Assembly (NCBI GenBank): GCA_001898145.1
Contig: MKSR01000006.1
Coordinates: forward strand, 164,123 to 228,122
Direction: 5' to 3'
Origin: Dyadobacter sp. 50-39
GTDB lineage: Bacteria > Bacteroidota > Bacteroidia > Cytophagales > Spirosomataceae
DNA length: 64,000 bases
The notes under the pieces were generated by a model, which saw nothing but the letters and a program-made list of their open reading frames with translations, ran no database searches and was not told where the DNA came from. The position numbers and the translations under genes were made by a program. Positions 7,656-16,918 of the stretch are shown piece after piece (positions within the stretch are counted from its first letter, which is position 1; each line of letters starts with the position of its first letter).

Positions 7656-9029
7656 TTACTTCACCTCCTTCTTCAACACCTCATACCGCTTTCTCATTTT
7701 TTCCAGTCTACCCTTTTCCGAGGATCGTTGGGCCAGGTTAGTCGTCTCATGCGGATCCTTTGTGGTATCATAAAGCTCCTCATACCCATGTTCCGTGTAA
7801 CGCATGTATTTCAAACCCGGACTCACCACCCCTTCGACTTTCGGCAAGCGTGGACTGCCGAGGTAGGTATGTTCGTAGAAAAAATCCTTCCGAGGGGTAG
7901 CCATCTTTTGCTCGACGGCCAGAAGATCGTAGCCCTGAATAGCCTTTGGCACGGCGATGCCGGCGAATGCGAGAATGGTAGGTGCAATATCGATATTTAG
8001 CGCAAGCTGCCCGGAGGTGCGCCCTCTCATGTTCGCGGGTAATGCGCCACCGGAGATGATGAGCGGGACACGGATGGATTCTTCGAAACCAAACCATTTA
8101 CCTTCCAGGCCGTGCTCGCCCAGCGAGAAGCCATTGTCGCCCATGAAAATAATGAGCGTATTGTCATCGATTTTCAGGTTTTCAAGCTGGGTGACCATGT
8201 TTCCTACCACCTCGTCGACGCCGGTAATGAGGCGGTAGTAGTCGCGGGTGGTTTGCCGGCGGAGTTCCGGTGTCGATAGCAGCGGTTTCCACCGGTCGCG
8301 GCCGATGTTCTGGTCGGTACGGAAGAATGCGGGCAGACTGTCCCAATACTGCGGTGCAGCCGTAAGCGGGTCAGGAATGTCGGCATTTTCATATAATCCT
8401 TTAAAACGCGCCTGAATGGGATACTTCGGCGGATTGCCATCGAGCTCGTGCGGGGCTTTGAAGCTTACCGAAAGACAAAACGGTGCATCCCGGCCTGCAA
8501 AACGGTCGAGAAATTGCGCGATGTCTTTGCCGACGCTGTCGGTATGGTGGATAGTATGACCGCTTTGGTTAACGAGCTCATATTGCGGCTGCCCCTCTTT
8601 TTTGGCAGCCCAATAATCAAACAGCGTGTCAGGCTGGTTCTTGACGCCGATGCCGAATTTTCCGATAAACCCGATATTATAACCTGCGTTTTTCAGCAAT
8701 GCCGGATAGGTCTCCGAGAGCGCTTCCGATTTGAAATCGGTATTGAAATCGTTAATCCCGTGTCGCGACATGTACTGCCCGCTCAGCAGGCTGGCTCGGC
8801 TCACCATGCAAATAGCGGTCGTCACATGCGCATTTGTATACAAAATGCCTCGTTTAGCCAGTGCGTCGAGATGCGGCGTCCGGATTATTTTGTTCCCCAT
8901 CGCACCCAGCGCGTCCCAACGGTGGTCGTCGGTGAGGAGAAAAATGATGTTCGGCCTCTTCACTGTTTGCGCGATGGCGGTAAAAGCGTGCGCAAACAAA
9001 AGCAGGACAAGTATGAATGTCTTTTGCAT
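7656..9029 (-). CDS. S1 family sulfatase (CMVSR active site), secreted
   Basis: This encodes 457 residues from ATG at 9029, with a signal peptide (MQKTFILVLLLFAHAFTAIAQ). Metal-ligand block NIIFLLTDDHRWDA and the formylglycine site AICMVSRASLLSG (Cys74) are present; the third motif position is Val where most S1 sulfatases have Pro or Ala. FIGKFGIG replaces the common GKWHLG, and IIFMGDNGFSLGEHG supplies the distal Asp/Asn metal ligands. The enzyme hydrolyses sulfate esters or sulfamates in the periplasm after maturation of Cys74. It is the last gene of the susCD-sulfatase unit. The substrate is unknown. Confidence 0.92.
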   Translation of the reverse strand: MQKTFILVLLLFAHAFTAIAQTVKRPNIIFLLTDDHRWDALGAMGNKIIRTPHLDALAKRGILYTNAHVTTAICMVSRASLLSGQYMSRHGINDFNTDFKSEALSETYPALLKNAGYNIGFIGKFGIGVKNQPDTLFDYWAAKKEGQPQYELVNQSGHTIHHTDSVGKDIAQFLDRFAGRDAPFCLSVSFKAPHELDGNPPKYPIQARFKGLYENADIPDPLTAAPQYWDSLPAFFRTDQNIGRDRWKPLLSTPELRRQTTRDYYRLITGVDEVVGNMVTQLENLKIDDNTLIIFMGDNGFSLGEHGLEGKWFGFEESIRVPLIISGGALPANMRGRTSGQLALNIDIAPTILAFAGIAVPKAIQGYDLLAVEQKMATPRKDFFYEHTYLGSPRLPKVEGVVSPGLKYMRYTEHGYEELYDTTKDPHETTNLAQRSSEKGRLEKMRKRYEVLKKEVK

Positions 9030-9094
9030 ATTACAAACCAATTACGCGAGGACTAAGCCCGCCGCCGACCGGACTACTTTCCGATACTCCGCCA

Positions 9095-10522
9095 TCATTT
9101 ACCTGTCTGCTGCTCGGCCTCGGGATAGCCCTTTTTCAACAAAACAGCCAGCTCGTTCACCGTAATAACAAAGTTATTGTCTTTGGCCAGGTTGGTAAAC
9201 TCCCCGGGGTCTTTCTGGTGGTCGTACAGCTCCACCCCTGCTTTCCCACCGTCCCATTCGGTATAGCGGAAGCGCTCCGTACGCACGCTGCGACCAAAAA
9301 TCTGGCCCCGGCGCACCTGGGTATAAGCGGGTTTATTCCAAGGGGCAGATGGGTTTTTCAGCAACGGCAGAAGGCTTTTACCTTGCAGATTCTGTTTCGG
9401 ATCAAGGCCGCAAAGCTCAGCCAGCGTAGGGTAAATGTCCACCAGTTCCACCGTGCGGGCGGATGCTTTTCCTTTGGTACCACCCGGAACGGAAATGATG
9501 AGCGGCACGCGCGCGGAGTTTTCAAACAAACTTTGCTTCATCCATTGTCCGTGCTGGCCTACATTGTAGCCATGGTCGCTCCAAAGCACGATGATCGTCT
9601 TTTCGGCCAGTTTCAATTTGTCAACGGCATCGATAAGCCTACCTACCTGCGCGTCCATGAAAGTGATGGTCGCATAGTAGGCACGCAAGGCTTCGCGGCG
9701 TTTCGCCTCGTCGAGGCCCCAATGCGGCGGTTTAGTGAATAATGCCGCTTCCGGTACGTCGTCTAGGTCATTCGGGATCTCTTTGGGGAGAGGTACCTTA
9801 TCCACGTCGTACATATCGAAGTATTTCTGAGGCGCCACATAGGGCGTATGCGGCCTGAAAAAGCCAACAGCAAGGAAAAACGGCTCGTTCTTTTTCTCGG
9901 TCATGAGCTTGATTGCCTCCGTTGCGATCATCCCGTCGGTTTGCTCCTCGTCGGTACCTTCCGTGGCGCGCCATGCCAATGCACTCCCGAGCGCGCGGTC
10001 GGGCGTGAGATTTTTGATCAGCGGCTCCTCGGTTTTATCGCGGCCTTTCGGGTTCACACGGTGGTTCCACGAATCGGGATCGTCCAAGCCGTCGGTACCG
10101 ATCTGGCCCGGCACGCCGTAATGGAAGATCTTCCCTACCCTCGCACTGTAATAGTCATTGTTTTTAAAAAGCTGGGGTAATGTGACGATATCCGGCAGGT
10201 TTTTACGAAAATGCGTCTGGAGTTCATAAATCTTAGTCACATCCGGCCGCTGGCCGGTAAGCAGCGACGAGCGGCTCGGGCTGCAAAGCGGAAACTGGGT
10301 ATAAGCCTTATCGAAACGGACGCCGCGTTTGGCCAGGCGGTCGATGTTCGGGGATTTCACGAAGGTATTACCGTACGTACCAAGGTCGTTGTTCAGGTCG
10401 TCGACCGCGATGAACAGGACATTATACTTCGGCTTGGCCCTCCCGTCGCCATCGGCGGACGTCGTAAAAGAAGTGAGTGATAGCGCTGCCAGCGCCAGCC
10501 ATGCATATTTTTTCATCATCAT
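9095..10522 (-). CDS. Iduronate-2-sulfatase-like S1 sulfatase, secreted
   Basis: This is a 475-residue protein with a signal peptide (MMMKKYAWLALAALSLTSFTTSA). It has the NVLFIAVDDLNNDLGTYG metal-ligand start, VKSPNIDRLAKRGVRFDKAYTQ, and the maturation site LCSPSRSSLLTG with Cys80. HTPYVAPQKYFDMYD and WSDHGYNVGQHGQWMK are typical of the iduronate-2-sulfatase-like branch. It probably removes sulfate from a secreted or plant/animal-type sulfated saccharide, which is family inference only. The neighbouring upstream gene is a close relative that has lost its active site. All key residues are intact here. Confidence 0.92.
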   Translation of the reverse strand: MMMKKYAWLALAALSLTSFTTSADGDGRAKPKYNVLFIAVDDLNNDLGTYGNTFVKSPNIDRLAKRGVRFDKAYTQFPLCSPSRSSLLTGQRPDVTKIYELQTHFRKNLPDIVTLPQLFKNNDYYSARVGKIFHYGVPGQIGTDGLDDPDSWNHRVNPKGRDKTEEPLIKNLTPDRALGSALAWRATEGTDEEQTDGMIATEAIKLMTEKKNEPFFLAVGFFRPHTPYVAPQKYFDMYDVDKVPLPKEIPNDLDDVPEAALFTKPPHWGLDEAKRREALRAYYATITFMDAQVGRLIDAVDKLKLAEKTIIVLWSDHGYNVGQHGQWMKQSLFENSARVPLIISVPGGTKGKASARTVELVDIYPTLAELCGLDPKQNLQGKSLLPLLKNPSAPWNKPAYTQVRRGQIFGRSVRTERFRYTEWDGGKAGVELYDHQKDPGEFTNLAKDNNFVITVNELAVLLKKGYPEAEQQTGK

Positions 10523-10535
10523 AATGGTTTTTGAT

Positions 10536-11667
10536 TTACTCCTTATCCTCTTTCACAGTAGGCGCATCTTTCGCATTGACCGCCGGCAACGACTTCGCCA
10601 GCTCCGCTTTCACAGATGCATATTTTACATCCTTAGCCAGGTTTTTGAATTCCTGCGGATCGGTATCATGGTCATAGAGTTCTTCCGAACCGTCGTTGTA
10701 GCGGATGTACCGGTATTTTTCGGACCGCACCGCGTGGTTGCCGAACCCGTGCGTCGTAATGGAAGGATGGTGCCAGGCCGCGGCCGGATTTTTAAGCAGC
10801 GGTACGATGCTGTTGCCTTCCACACCCTTTTTCGCAGGTAATTTACACAGTTCGGTCAGCGTGGGATAAATGTCCATCAAATTCACCGTACGTTCAGAAA
10901 CGCCGCTGGTTTTCGACAAACCCGGCGCGTACACGATAAACGGCACGCGCGAAGCCTCCTCCCACAATGCAAACTTCCGCCAATGCTCCTTCTCGCCCAG
11001 GTGCCAGCCGTGGTCGCCGAAGAAGACGATCACCGTATTTTGGGCATACTCGCTGTTTTCCAATGCATTCAGCAAACGGCCGATCTGACCGTCGGCAAAC
11101 GTAATGCTCGCCAGATACCCCTGCACCGCTTTTTCCCATTGCTTATTTTCCACAATGAATTTGTGATCCCCCTTCGGTTTGGCGATTTTCACCCCTGCAC
11201 CCGGCACATCGTCCAGGTCGTTGGCCATGGTTTTGGGCAGCTTGATGGAAGACAACGGATACTGGTCGAAGTACTTTTGCGGCACATACCAGGGCAAATG
11301 CGGCCTCGTAAAACCAACCGCCAGGAAGAACGGCTTCGCATGTTTCTCATTCAGGAAGCCAATACCTGCATTCACAACCTTAAAATCACCCATATCCTCG
11401 TCCTGCACATCCACCGGGCTCCAGTCGAAATGCGCGAAACCATTCACCGGCGCTTTGGGCGGCTCGGGCGATTTCGGAATATCGAAGTAGGAAGGCCAGG
11501 AAGCATCGTCATTGAATGCCGGGATACCCGCCAAACGGCCCGATCCAATCGTTCATATCGTCGACCGCAATGAAGAGCACGTTGTATTTCGTGTTTTGGG
11601 CAAATACATTCAGGCCGGGCAAAAGTGCCATCAGTATGAATGCAATGCGTCGGAATCTGGTAACCAT
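10536..11667 (-). pseudogene. Iduronate-2-sulfatase-like sulfatase with active-site deletion
   Basis: A frame from ATG at 11667 encodes a signal peptide and the metal-ligand block (NVLFIAVDDMNDWIGPFGGYPGIQ), then hits TGA at 11509-11511. A second frame, ending at 10536, continues with PAFNDDASWPSYFDIPKSPE and the whole C-terminal half (FFLAVGFTRPHLPWYVPQ, VFFGDHGWHLGEKEHWRK, SEELYDHDTDPQEFKNLAKD). Against the adjacent sulfatase about 90 residues are missing at the join, including the C-x-P-S-R formylglycine site, and the frame is shifted. The two halves meet at GGCATTCAA, which is read in both frames. The product cannot be a sulfatase. The damage is recent-looking because the rest is well preserved. 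Confidence 0.85.
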
Positions 11668-11687
11668 ATCGTTGATTTTTAAATACA

Positions 11688-13052
11688 TTAATCCCCTTTT
11701 TCTGCAAATGCCGGATCAGGCTCCAGTCCTGGCAAAATCACTTTGGCCACACCCGGATCGCCATATTTCCACGCCGGCAACTTGTCCATTTCAGCCTGAA
11801 ATACTTTTCTGATTTTTTCCCCCTCCGGCCCCGCTTTACCCACTGCAATCCGGCTCGTTTCTTCAATATCCTTTTGCAAATCATAAAAACGACCGTCGGA
11901 ATACAGCTTGTAGCGGCGGTCGCGGAAGAAACGCGCCGAATGCTTGTTGATCGCCTCGACGTGGATTGGCTGGTAATGCGAGAAAATCCATTTGCGCGGC
12001 GTGCCTTTTTCGCCTTTGATCTGCGGGAGAATGCTGGTACCGTCTGTATTCCAGCCAGCGGGCACTTTTACATTCACCGCCTGCGCAATCGTCGGAAGCA
12101 TATCCGTAAAATCGACGAGGTCGTCTGTCACGTGTGTTTTGTAACGTCCTGTTCCCCAGTTCACGATCAGCGGCACGTGGTGGCCGCGGTCGATGGTGAG
12201 CCCCTTACCGCCTTGCAGTTTAGTGCCGTCTTTCAGTTGCGTCACAATCGGCCGACCGGTACCATTGTCGCCGGTGAAAATGATGATGGTATTCTCATAC
12301 AACCCGAGGTCTTTCAGCTTCTGCACGATTTTGCCCACATTTTTATCCAGATACGAAACCATATCCCTAAAATTGGCCGTATCCTTTTTAAAACGCCCTT
12401 CCACATCGGATTTCCAGCTTTTGCTGTCGGGCGTCGGCAGGAACGGGTCGTGTACAAGCGCCATCGGGAAATAGGCCAGGAACTTGCGGTCCTTGTTCTT
12501 TTCAATGAAATCGAGCATGTAGTCGGTAAAAATATCCGGACCGTAATCGTCGGCATCGGTTTTCAGGATTTCACCGTCGCGGTCGATGAGCGGCTTCGCG
12601 TAACGCTCGCCCTCGCGGCGCGGCCTGCTGAGCTGCCAGAGGCAATACTGGTCGAAACCGAAATGCTTCGGCAGTTTCTGGTTCGCGCCGAGCTGCCATT
12701 TGCCGGCAATGGCGGTGGTATAGCCCGCTTCCTTCGCCAAATGCGCAAAGGTCTTTTGGTCCTGGTTCAGAAAACCGAACTCGGAGTAATTCTTGTAATT
12801 GTATTTCCCGGTCATGATCTGCACGCGGGAAGGCGTGCAAAGCGGCTGGGAAAAGCCGTAGTTGAACTTCAACCCCTCCTTCGCGAGCTGGTCGATATTC
12901 GGGGTTTGGTAAGTGCTTCCGTAGGTACCGATGCATTGCTTGCCCATGTCGTCGGCGAGTATAAGGACGATATTAGGCGATTGCTTCTGCGCCATCGCAG
13001 GCGTGAGCGCGAGGAATGCCAGGAGGAGCGTGAGGTATTTTGGAAAATGCAT
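11688..13052 (-). CDS. S1 family sulfatase, secreted
   Basis: This encodes 454 residues with a signal peptide ending PAMAQ. Metal-ligand block NIVLILADDMGKQCIGTYG, formylglycine site LCTPSRVQIMTG (Cys72), AIAGKWQLGANQK and IIFTGDNGTGRP are all in the expected order. The region after the active site (YNYKNYSEFGFLNQDQKTFAHL) and the C-terminal FYDLQKDIEETSRIA fit arylsulfatase A-like S1 enzymes of Bacteroidota. It acts on a sulfate ester in the periplasm, with the substrate unassigned. The start lies 18 bp behind the stop of the large sulfatase upstream, so co-transcription is clear. Confidence 0.92.
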   Translation of the reverse strand: MHFPKYLTLLLAFLALTPAMAQKQSPNIVLILADDMGKQCIGTYGSTYQTPNIDQLAKEGLKFNYGFSQPLCTPSRVQIMTGKYNYKNYSEFGFLNQDQKTFAHLAKEAGYTTAIAGKWQLGANQKLPKHFGFDQYCLWQLSRPRREGERYAKPLIDRDGEILKTDADDYGPDIFTDYMLDFIEKNKDRKFLAYFPMALVHDPFLPTPDSKSWKSDVEGRFKKDTANFRDMVSYLDKNVGKIVQKLKDLGLYENTIIIFTGDNGTGRPIVTQLKDGTKLQGGKGLTIDRGHHVPLIVNWGTGRYKTHVTDDLVDFTDMLPTIAQAVNVKVPAGWNTDGTSILPQIKGEKGTPRKWIFSHYQPIHVEAINKHSARFFRDRRYKLYSDGRFYDLQKDIEETSRIAVGKAGPEGEKIRKVFQAEMDKLPAWKYGDPGVAKVILPGLEPDPAFAEKGD

Positions 13053-13070
13053 AATGAATAAAATTAAACC

Positions 13071-15410
13071 TTACTGATATTTGATCGTCACTTTCTTCAA
13101 CTTGCCTGTAAATGCAAATGGCGCCTGGTACAGGTCCGAAACGGCGAATTTCTGGTCGCGCCCCACGTCGGTACCGTCGATCTGGCGCGGGCCCTGGACC
13201 TGCGCCTGCGTGGCCGCGAAACTGCGTTCGCCTACCTTTTCATCATTGATGTATACGGTCTCCTTCCCTACCGACTTGCTTCCTTCCGAGGGTCCGTTGA
13301 ATTCGTAAACCAGCCTGAAATGCACGCGTCCCGTTGGAACAGCACCGGTAGAAGCGAGATGATAAGCATCCCGCGCCGTTTTGTGGGCGTAATGCAGTTT
13401 CCCATCTTTTAAAAACAAGCTGATCCCGCTTTTCTCCCCTCCTACCGCAAAAAGCACACCCTCTTCCTTGCCGGTAACCATGTCGGCCTCGGCATCCACG
13501 GTGAACGACCGCCCGTCGTACAGCGGACTGCTTACGCCTACGAGGTTGTCAATACCCGGAAAAAGGATAATCTCGGGCATTTTACCGTATACTGTCCGAC
13601 CCGCAGGCATGTCATGCGCGGTGAAATCTTTGAGCGGGTACACATTGTATTTTTTCGCTTCCTGGTCGAACACGGCCTGTAACTCTTTCAGCTTTTCGGG
13701 ATTTTTAGCGGCCAGGTTTGTGCGCTCATTAAAATCCTCATTCAAATTATACAACTCCCACACATCTTTGCTGAAATCCACCGACTTGCCCGACAGATCG
13801 GCCTTGCTGCCCGCATCGAAACCTTCCCACACCGAATGCCCCTTAGATGCCTTCCAGCCATCCTTGTAAATCGATAATGCCCCTGCGATTTCGTAATACT
13901 GCACCGTGTGCCGGGACGACGCTTTGGGCTGGTCAATTGCATAGGCAAGGCTGGTACCTTCAAACGGCTCCTGCTTATAACCGTTGATCACCTTCGGCGC
14001 CTCGGCTCGGGCCAATTCGAGGGTAGTCGGCAAAATATCGTTCACATGTCCGTACTGGTTGCGGATGCCGCCTTTCTCCCGGATGCCTTTGGGATAATGC
14101 AAAATCATCGGGTTGCGTGTACCACCTTCGGTGTTGGCGTCGCCCTTCCAGTAGCGGAACGGCGTATTTGCTGCGGCAGCCCAGCCTATCGGGTAGTCGG
14201 TGCTCGACTCGTCGGTACCGATCAGGTCGCGGGCATTCAGGATGGCGTCGATGCGCGCTTCGCCCTGCAACCGGTTGATTTGCGGATTGATGGTACCATG
14301 CTGGGTACCGCCCTTGCTGGCGCCATTATCGCCCAAAATCACAGCGATGACCGTATTATCCAACTGGTCGATCTGTTCGAGGTAATTCACAATGCGGCCG
14401 ATTTCGTAGTCGGTGTAGGTGTAAAATGCCGCATATACCTCCATGAAATGCGCGTACGCCTTCTTCTCTTTGTCGGAAAGGGCGTCCCACTCCTTCACCC
14501 CGGGATTACGCTCGGGCAATACGGCATTCTGCGGAATGATGCCCAGTTTCTTCTGCTTTTCGATCACGATCTCCCGGTATTTGTCCCAGCCCATGTCGAA
14601 CTTGCCCTTGTATTGGTCAATCCACTCTTTCGCAACCTGGTGCGGCGAATGCGTGGCGCCGGTGGCGAGGTAGAGAAAGAATGGCTTCTCCGCATCCACC
14701 GATTTCTGGTTGGCAATGTATTTGATCGCCTTGTCGGCCAGGAGTTCGTTCAAATGCCTGGAATTGGGTTCGATGTCGAGCTTCGTCACGTCCTCCCAAA
14801 GCTCGGGGTGCCACTGATCGGTAGCGCCGGGCAGGAAGCCATAGTAATGGTCGAACCCGCGTCCGGTCGGCCAGCGATTGAACGGTCCGGCCTGCGAGTT
14901 TTCCGTAACCGGCGTCAGGTGCCATTTGCCCAATGCAAAAGTGGCGTAACCATTCTCGCGCAGCACCTCGGCGGCGGTAGCTTTCTCAAATGGAATGTAG
15001 GTGTCATATCCCGGAAAATCAACGGCAGCGGGCGTGAGCAAACCCACGTGCGCCGAATGATGGTTCCTGCCCGTGAGCAGGGCCGCGCGGGTGGGCGAGC
15101 AAATGGCCGTCGTGTGGAAATTGGTAAACCGCAGGCCATTGTTGGCAAGCTTCTCAATATTCGGGGTTTCTACAAGTCCTCCGAATGCCGTGGTCGCACC
15201 AAAGCCGGCGTCGTCGATCAGTATCCAAACCACATTCGGTGCGCCTTTCGCGGCTTTTTTATTGTATTCGATATGGAACGGGGTCGATTCCTGCAATGTC
15301 TTCCCGGCCTTTCCGTTCCAGGGCTGCTGCGGACTATGCTGCGCCATGAGCGACTGAACGGCCAGACTGCCAGCCAGCACAATCGCGCTGATTTTGAACA
15401 AGTTTTTCAT
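13071..15410 (-). CDS. Large arylsulfatase (AtsA-like S1 sulfatase), secreted
   Basis: This encodes 779 residues from ATG at 15410; an in-frame upstream ATG/alternate start to 15464 would overlap the preceding stop region and put a non-signal extension first. The signal peptide ends SLMAQ. NVVWILIDDAGFGATTAFGG, the maturation site TAICSPTRAALLTGRNHHSAHVG (Cys104), FALGKWHLTPVTE and VILGDNGASKGG are full-length AtsA-type features. About 180 C-terminal residues form an added beta domain (FSKDVWELYNLNEDFNERTNLA onward, then VGVSSPLYDGRSFTVDAE) as in long arylsulfatases. The position in the susCD unit points to sulfate release from small aryl or alkyl sulfate esters, which is inference. Confidence 0.92.
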   Translation of the reverse strand: MKNLFKISAIVLAGSLAVQSLMAQHSPQQPWNGKAGKTLQESTPFHIEYNKKAAKGAPNVVWILIDDAGFGATTAFGGLVETPNIEKLANNGLRFTNFHTTAICSPTRAALLTGRNHHSAHVGLLTPAAVDFPGYDTYIPFEKATAAEVLRENGYATFALGKWHLTPVTENSQAGPFNRWPTGRGFDHYYGFLPGATDQWHPELWEDVTKLDIEPNSRHLNELLADKAIKYIANQKSVDAEKPFFLYLATGATHSPHQVAKEWIDQYKGKFDMGWDKYREIVIEKQKKLGIIPQNAVLPERNPGVKEWDALSDKEKKAYAHFMEVYAAFYTYTDYEIGRIVNYLEQIDQLDNTVIAVILGDNGASKGGTQHGTINPQINRLQGEARIDAILNARDLIGTDESSTDYPIGWAAAANTPFRYWKGDANTEGGTRNPMILHYPKGIREKGGIRNQYGHVNDILPTTLELARAEAPKVINGYKQEPFEGTSLAYAIDQPKASSRHTVQYYEIAGALSIYKDGWKASKGHSVWEGFDAGSKADLSGKSVDFSKDVWELYNLNEDFNERTNLAAKNPEKLKELQAVFDQEAKKYNVYPLKDFTAHDMPAGRTVYGKMPEIILFPGIDNLVGVSSPLYDGRSFTVDAEADMVTGKEEGVLFAVGGEKSGISLFLKDGKLHYAHKTARDAYHLASTGAVPTGRVHFRLVYEFNGPSEGSKSVGKETVYINDEKVGERSFAATQAQVQGPRQIDGTDVGRDQKFAVSDLYQAPFAFTGKLKKVTIKYQ

Positions 15411-15435
15411 TTCAGTTTGGGTGTTAAAAAAATGA

Positions 15436-16896
15436 CTATTCTTCCGCAGCGGCTGCTGGCGCACTACCTGGTTTTACTTTTGTACCATATTCCGGGTTCA
15501 ACTTCGTCGGGATCGGCGCATGGGTTTGCAGCTTCCACGCTTCGAGCTTCTCCGTCAGCTCCTTCGTTTTGGCAGGGTTGGATTTGGACAGGTCTTTCGT
15601 TTCACCAATGTCTGTCCGGATATTGTACAGCTCCACGTGCCCGTCTTCATAAAACTGGTGCAGCTTGAAATCCCCCGAACGAATCGTGCTCACAGGCCGG
15701 GTGCGGAATGTGTCCTTGTTGCGGTTATCACCTTTGTAAGCTTCGAGGTAAGCGGGAAAATGCCAGAAGATATCCCTTTGCGACAGTGGTTTTTGGAGCA
15801 AAAGCGGCACAAAACTCCGGCCGTCTACCTCCGTGTTCAGCGGCTTCCGGATGTTCGCTGCTTCCAGCAAAGTAGGGTAAAAATCCACCCCGATCACCGG
15901 AGCGTCGGTTTGCGAGCCGGCGCGGGTCTTGCCCGGCCATTTCACGATCAGCGGCACACGCACGCCGCCTTCATACAGCATGCCCTTCGAGCCCCGCAAT
16001 GGATGCTGGGCTGTCACCGCGCCCATTCCGCCATTGTCGGAAAAGAACACGACCAGCGTATTTTCGGCCAGTTTCAACTCATCCAACTGCTGCAATACCC
16101 GGCCGATCCCCTCGTCGGCGCTCTGGATCATGGCCGCGTAAACAGGGTTGTGGTGGTAAGCGTCGCCTTTTTTGGATTTGTATTTTGAAATAATTTCCCC
16201 TTTGGCCTCGATCGGCGTATGCACGGCGAAGTACGAGAGGTACAGAAAAAAGGGTTTCTGCCGGTTGTTATCGAGGAATTTCAGTGCCTCGTCGGTCAGC
16301 CGGTCGGTCAGGTACTCGCCTTCCTGCCCGGTGGTAACGCCCTCGTGCGGCGAGGTTTTGCCTTCTTTGTTATAAGGATAAAAATAGGCGCTCGTGCCGC
16401 CCGTACCGCCAATCACATGCCCGAAGCCCTGCGCGTGTGCATCGGCTCCCTTGCCCTTCCCGCCCAGCTGCCATTTTCCGATCAGGCCCGTGCTGTAACC
16501 GGCGTTTTTCAGTTCTTCGGCAATGGTGGTAAATGCAGGATTGAGCACAGTATTGTTCTCGATCGGGATCAGTCTGCGATCCGCAGAGTTGCCGCGATCC
16601 GCATTACCGACGGTATAAATGCCGTGGCGCGGCGTGTATTTGCCGGTCATCAGCGAAGCGCGGCTCGGCGCGCAGTTCGGCCCGACGGAATAGGCCTGCG
16701 AAAACCACATGCCCTCTTTGCGGAGCCGGTCGATGTTCGGTGTTTCGTAGTATTTACTGCCTTGCGAACTCATGTCCGTCCAGCCCCAGTCGTCGACCAG
16801 GATGAAGAGGATATTGGGCTTGTCGGCCTGCTGCGCGAATGCATAGGCTGGCAGCAAGCTCAGCAATGCGGCGATTGTAAGAATGGTTTTGTGCAT
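15436..16896 (-). CDS. Arylsulfatase A-like S1 sulfatase, secreted
   Basis: This encodes 486 residues with a signal peptide ending AYAFAQ. NILFILVDDWGWTDMSSQGS and the site NCAPSRASLMTGKYTPRHGIY (formylglycine Cys75) are canonical, followed by GLIGKWQLGGKGKG and VVFFSDNGGMGAVT. LYEGGVRVPLIVKWPGK is the conserved late S1 block. The C-terminus ends in an Ala/Pro/Glu-rich tail. It directly follows susD (22 bp), and is the first enzyme of the unit. The substrate is not deducible. Confidence 0.93.
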   Translation of the reverse strand: MHKTILTIAALLSLLPAYAFAQQADKPNILFILVDDWGWTDMSSQGSKYYETPNIDRLRKEGMWFSQAYSVGPNCAPSRASLMTGKYTPRHGIYTVGNADRGNSADRRLIPIENNTVLNPAFTTIAEELKNAGYSTGLIGKWQLGGKGKGADAHAQGFGHVIGGTGGTSAYFYPYNKEGKTSPHEGVTTGQEGEYLTDRLTDEALKFLDNNRQKPFFLYLSYFAVHTPIEAKGEIISKYKSKKGDAYHHNPVYAAMIQSADEGIGRVLQQLDELKLAENTLVVFFSDNGGMGAVTAQHPLRGSKGMLYEGGVRVPLIVKWPGKTRAGSQTDAPVIGVDFYPTLLEAANIRKPLNTEVDGRSFVPLLLQKPLSQRDIFWHFPAYLEAYKGDNRNKDTFRTRPVSTIRSGDFKLHQFYEDGHVELYNIRTDIGETKDLSKSNPAKTKELTEKLEAWKLQTHAPIPTKLNPEYGTKVKPGSAPAAAAEE

Positions 16897-16918
16897 TGTT
16901 TCAGATCATTTAAAAACC

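Noticed and set aside
7656-9029. Val in the sulfatase site CMVSR as evidence of an inactive enzyme
   Set aside because: Cys and Arg of the maturation motif are retained and the rest of the active site is intact, so activity is plausible; the substitution alone is not strong evidence.
13908-15668. 586-residue open frame on the plus strand
   Set aside because: It is the antisense shadow of the large arylsulfatase and its neighbour; the minus-strand frames carry clear sulfatase motifs, and this one has none.
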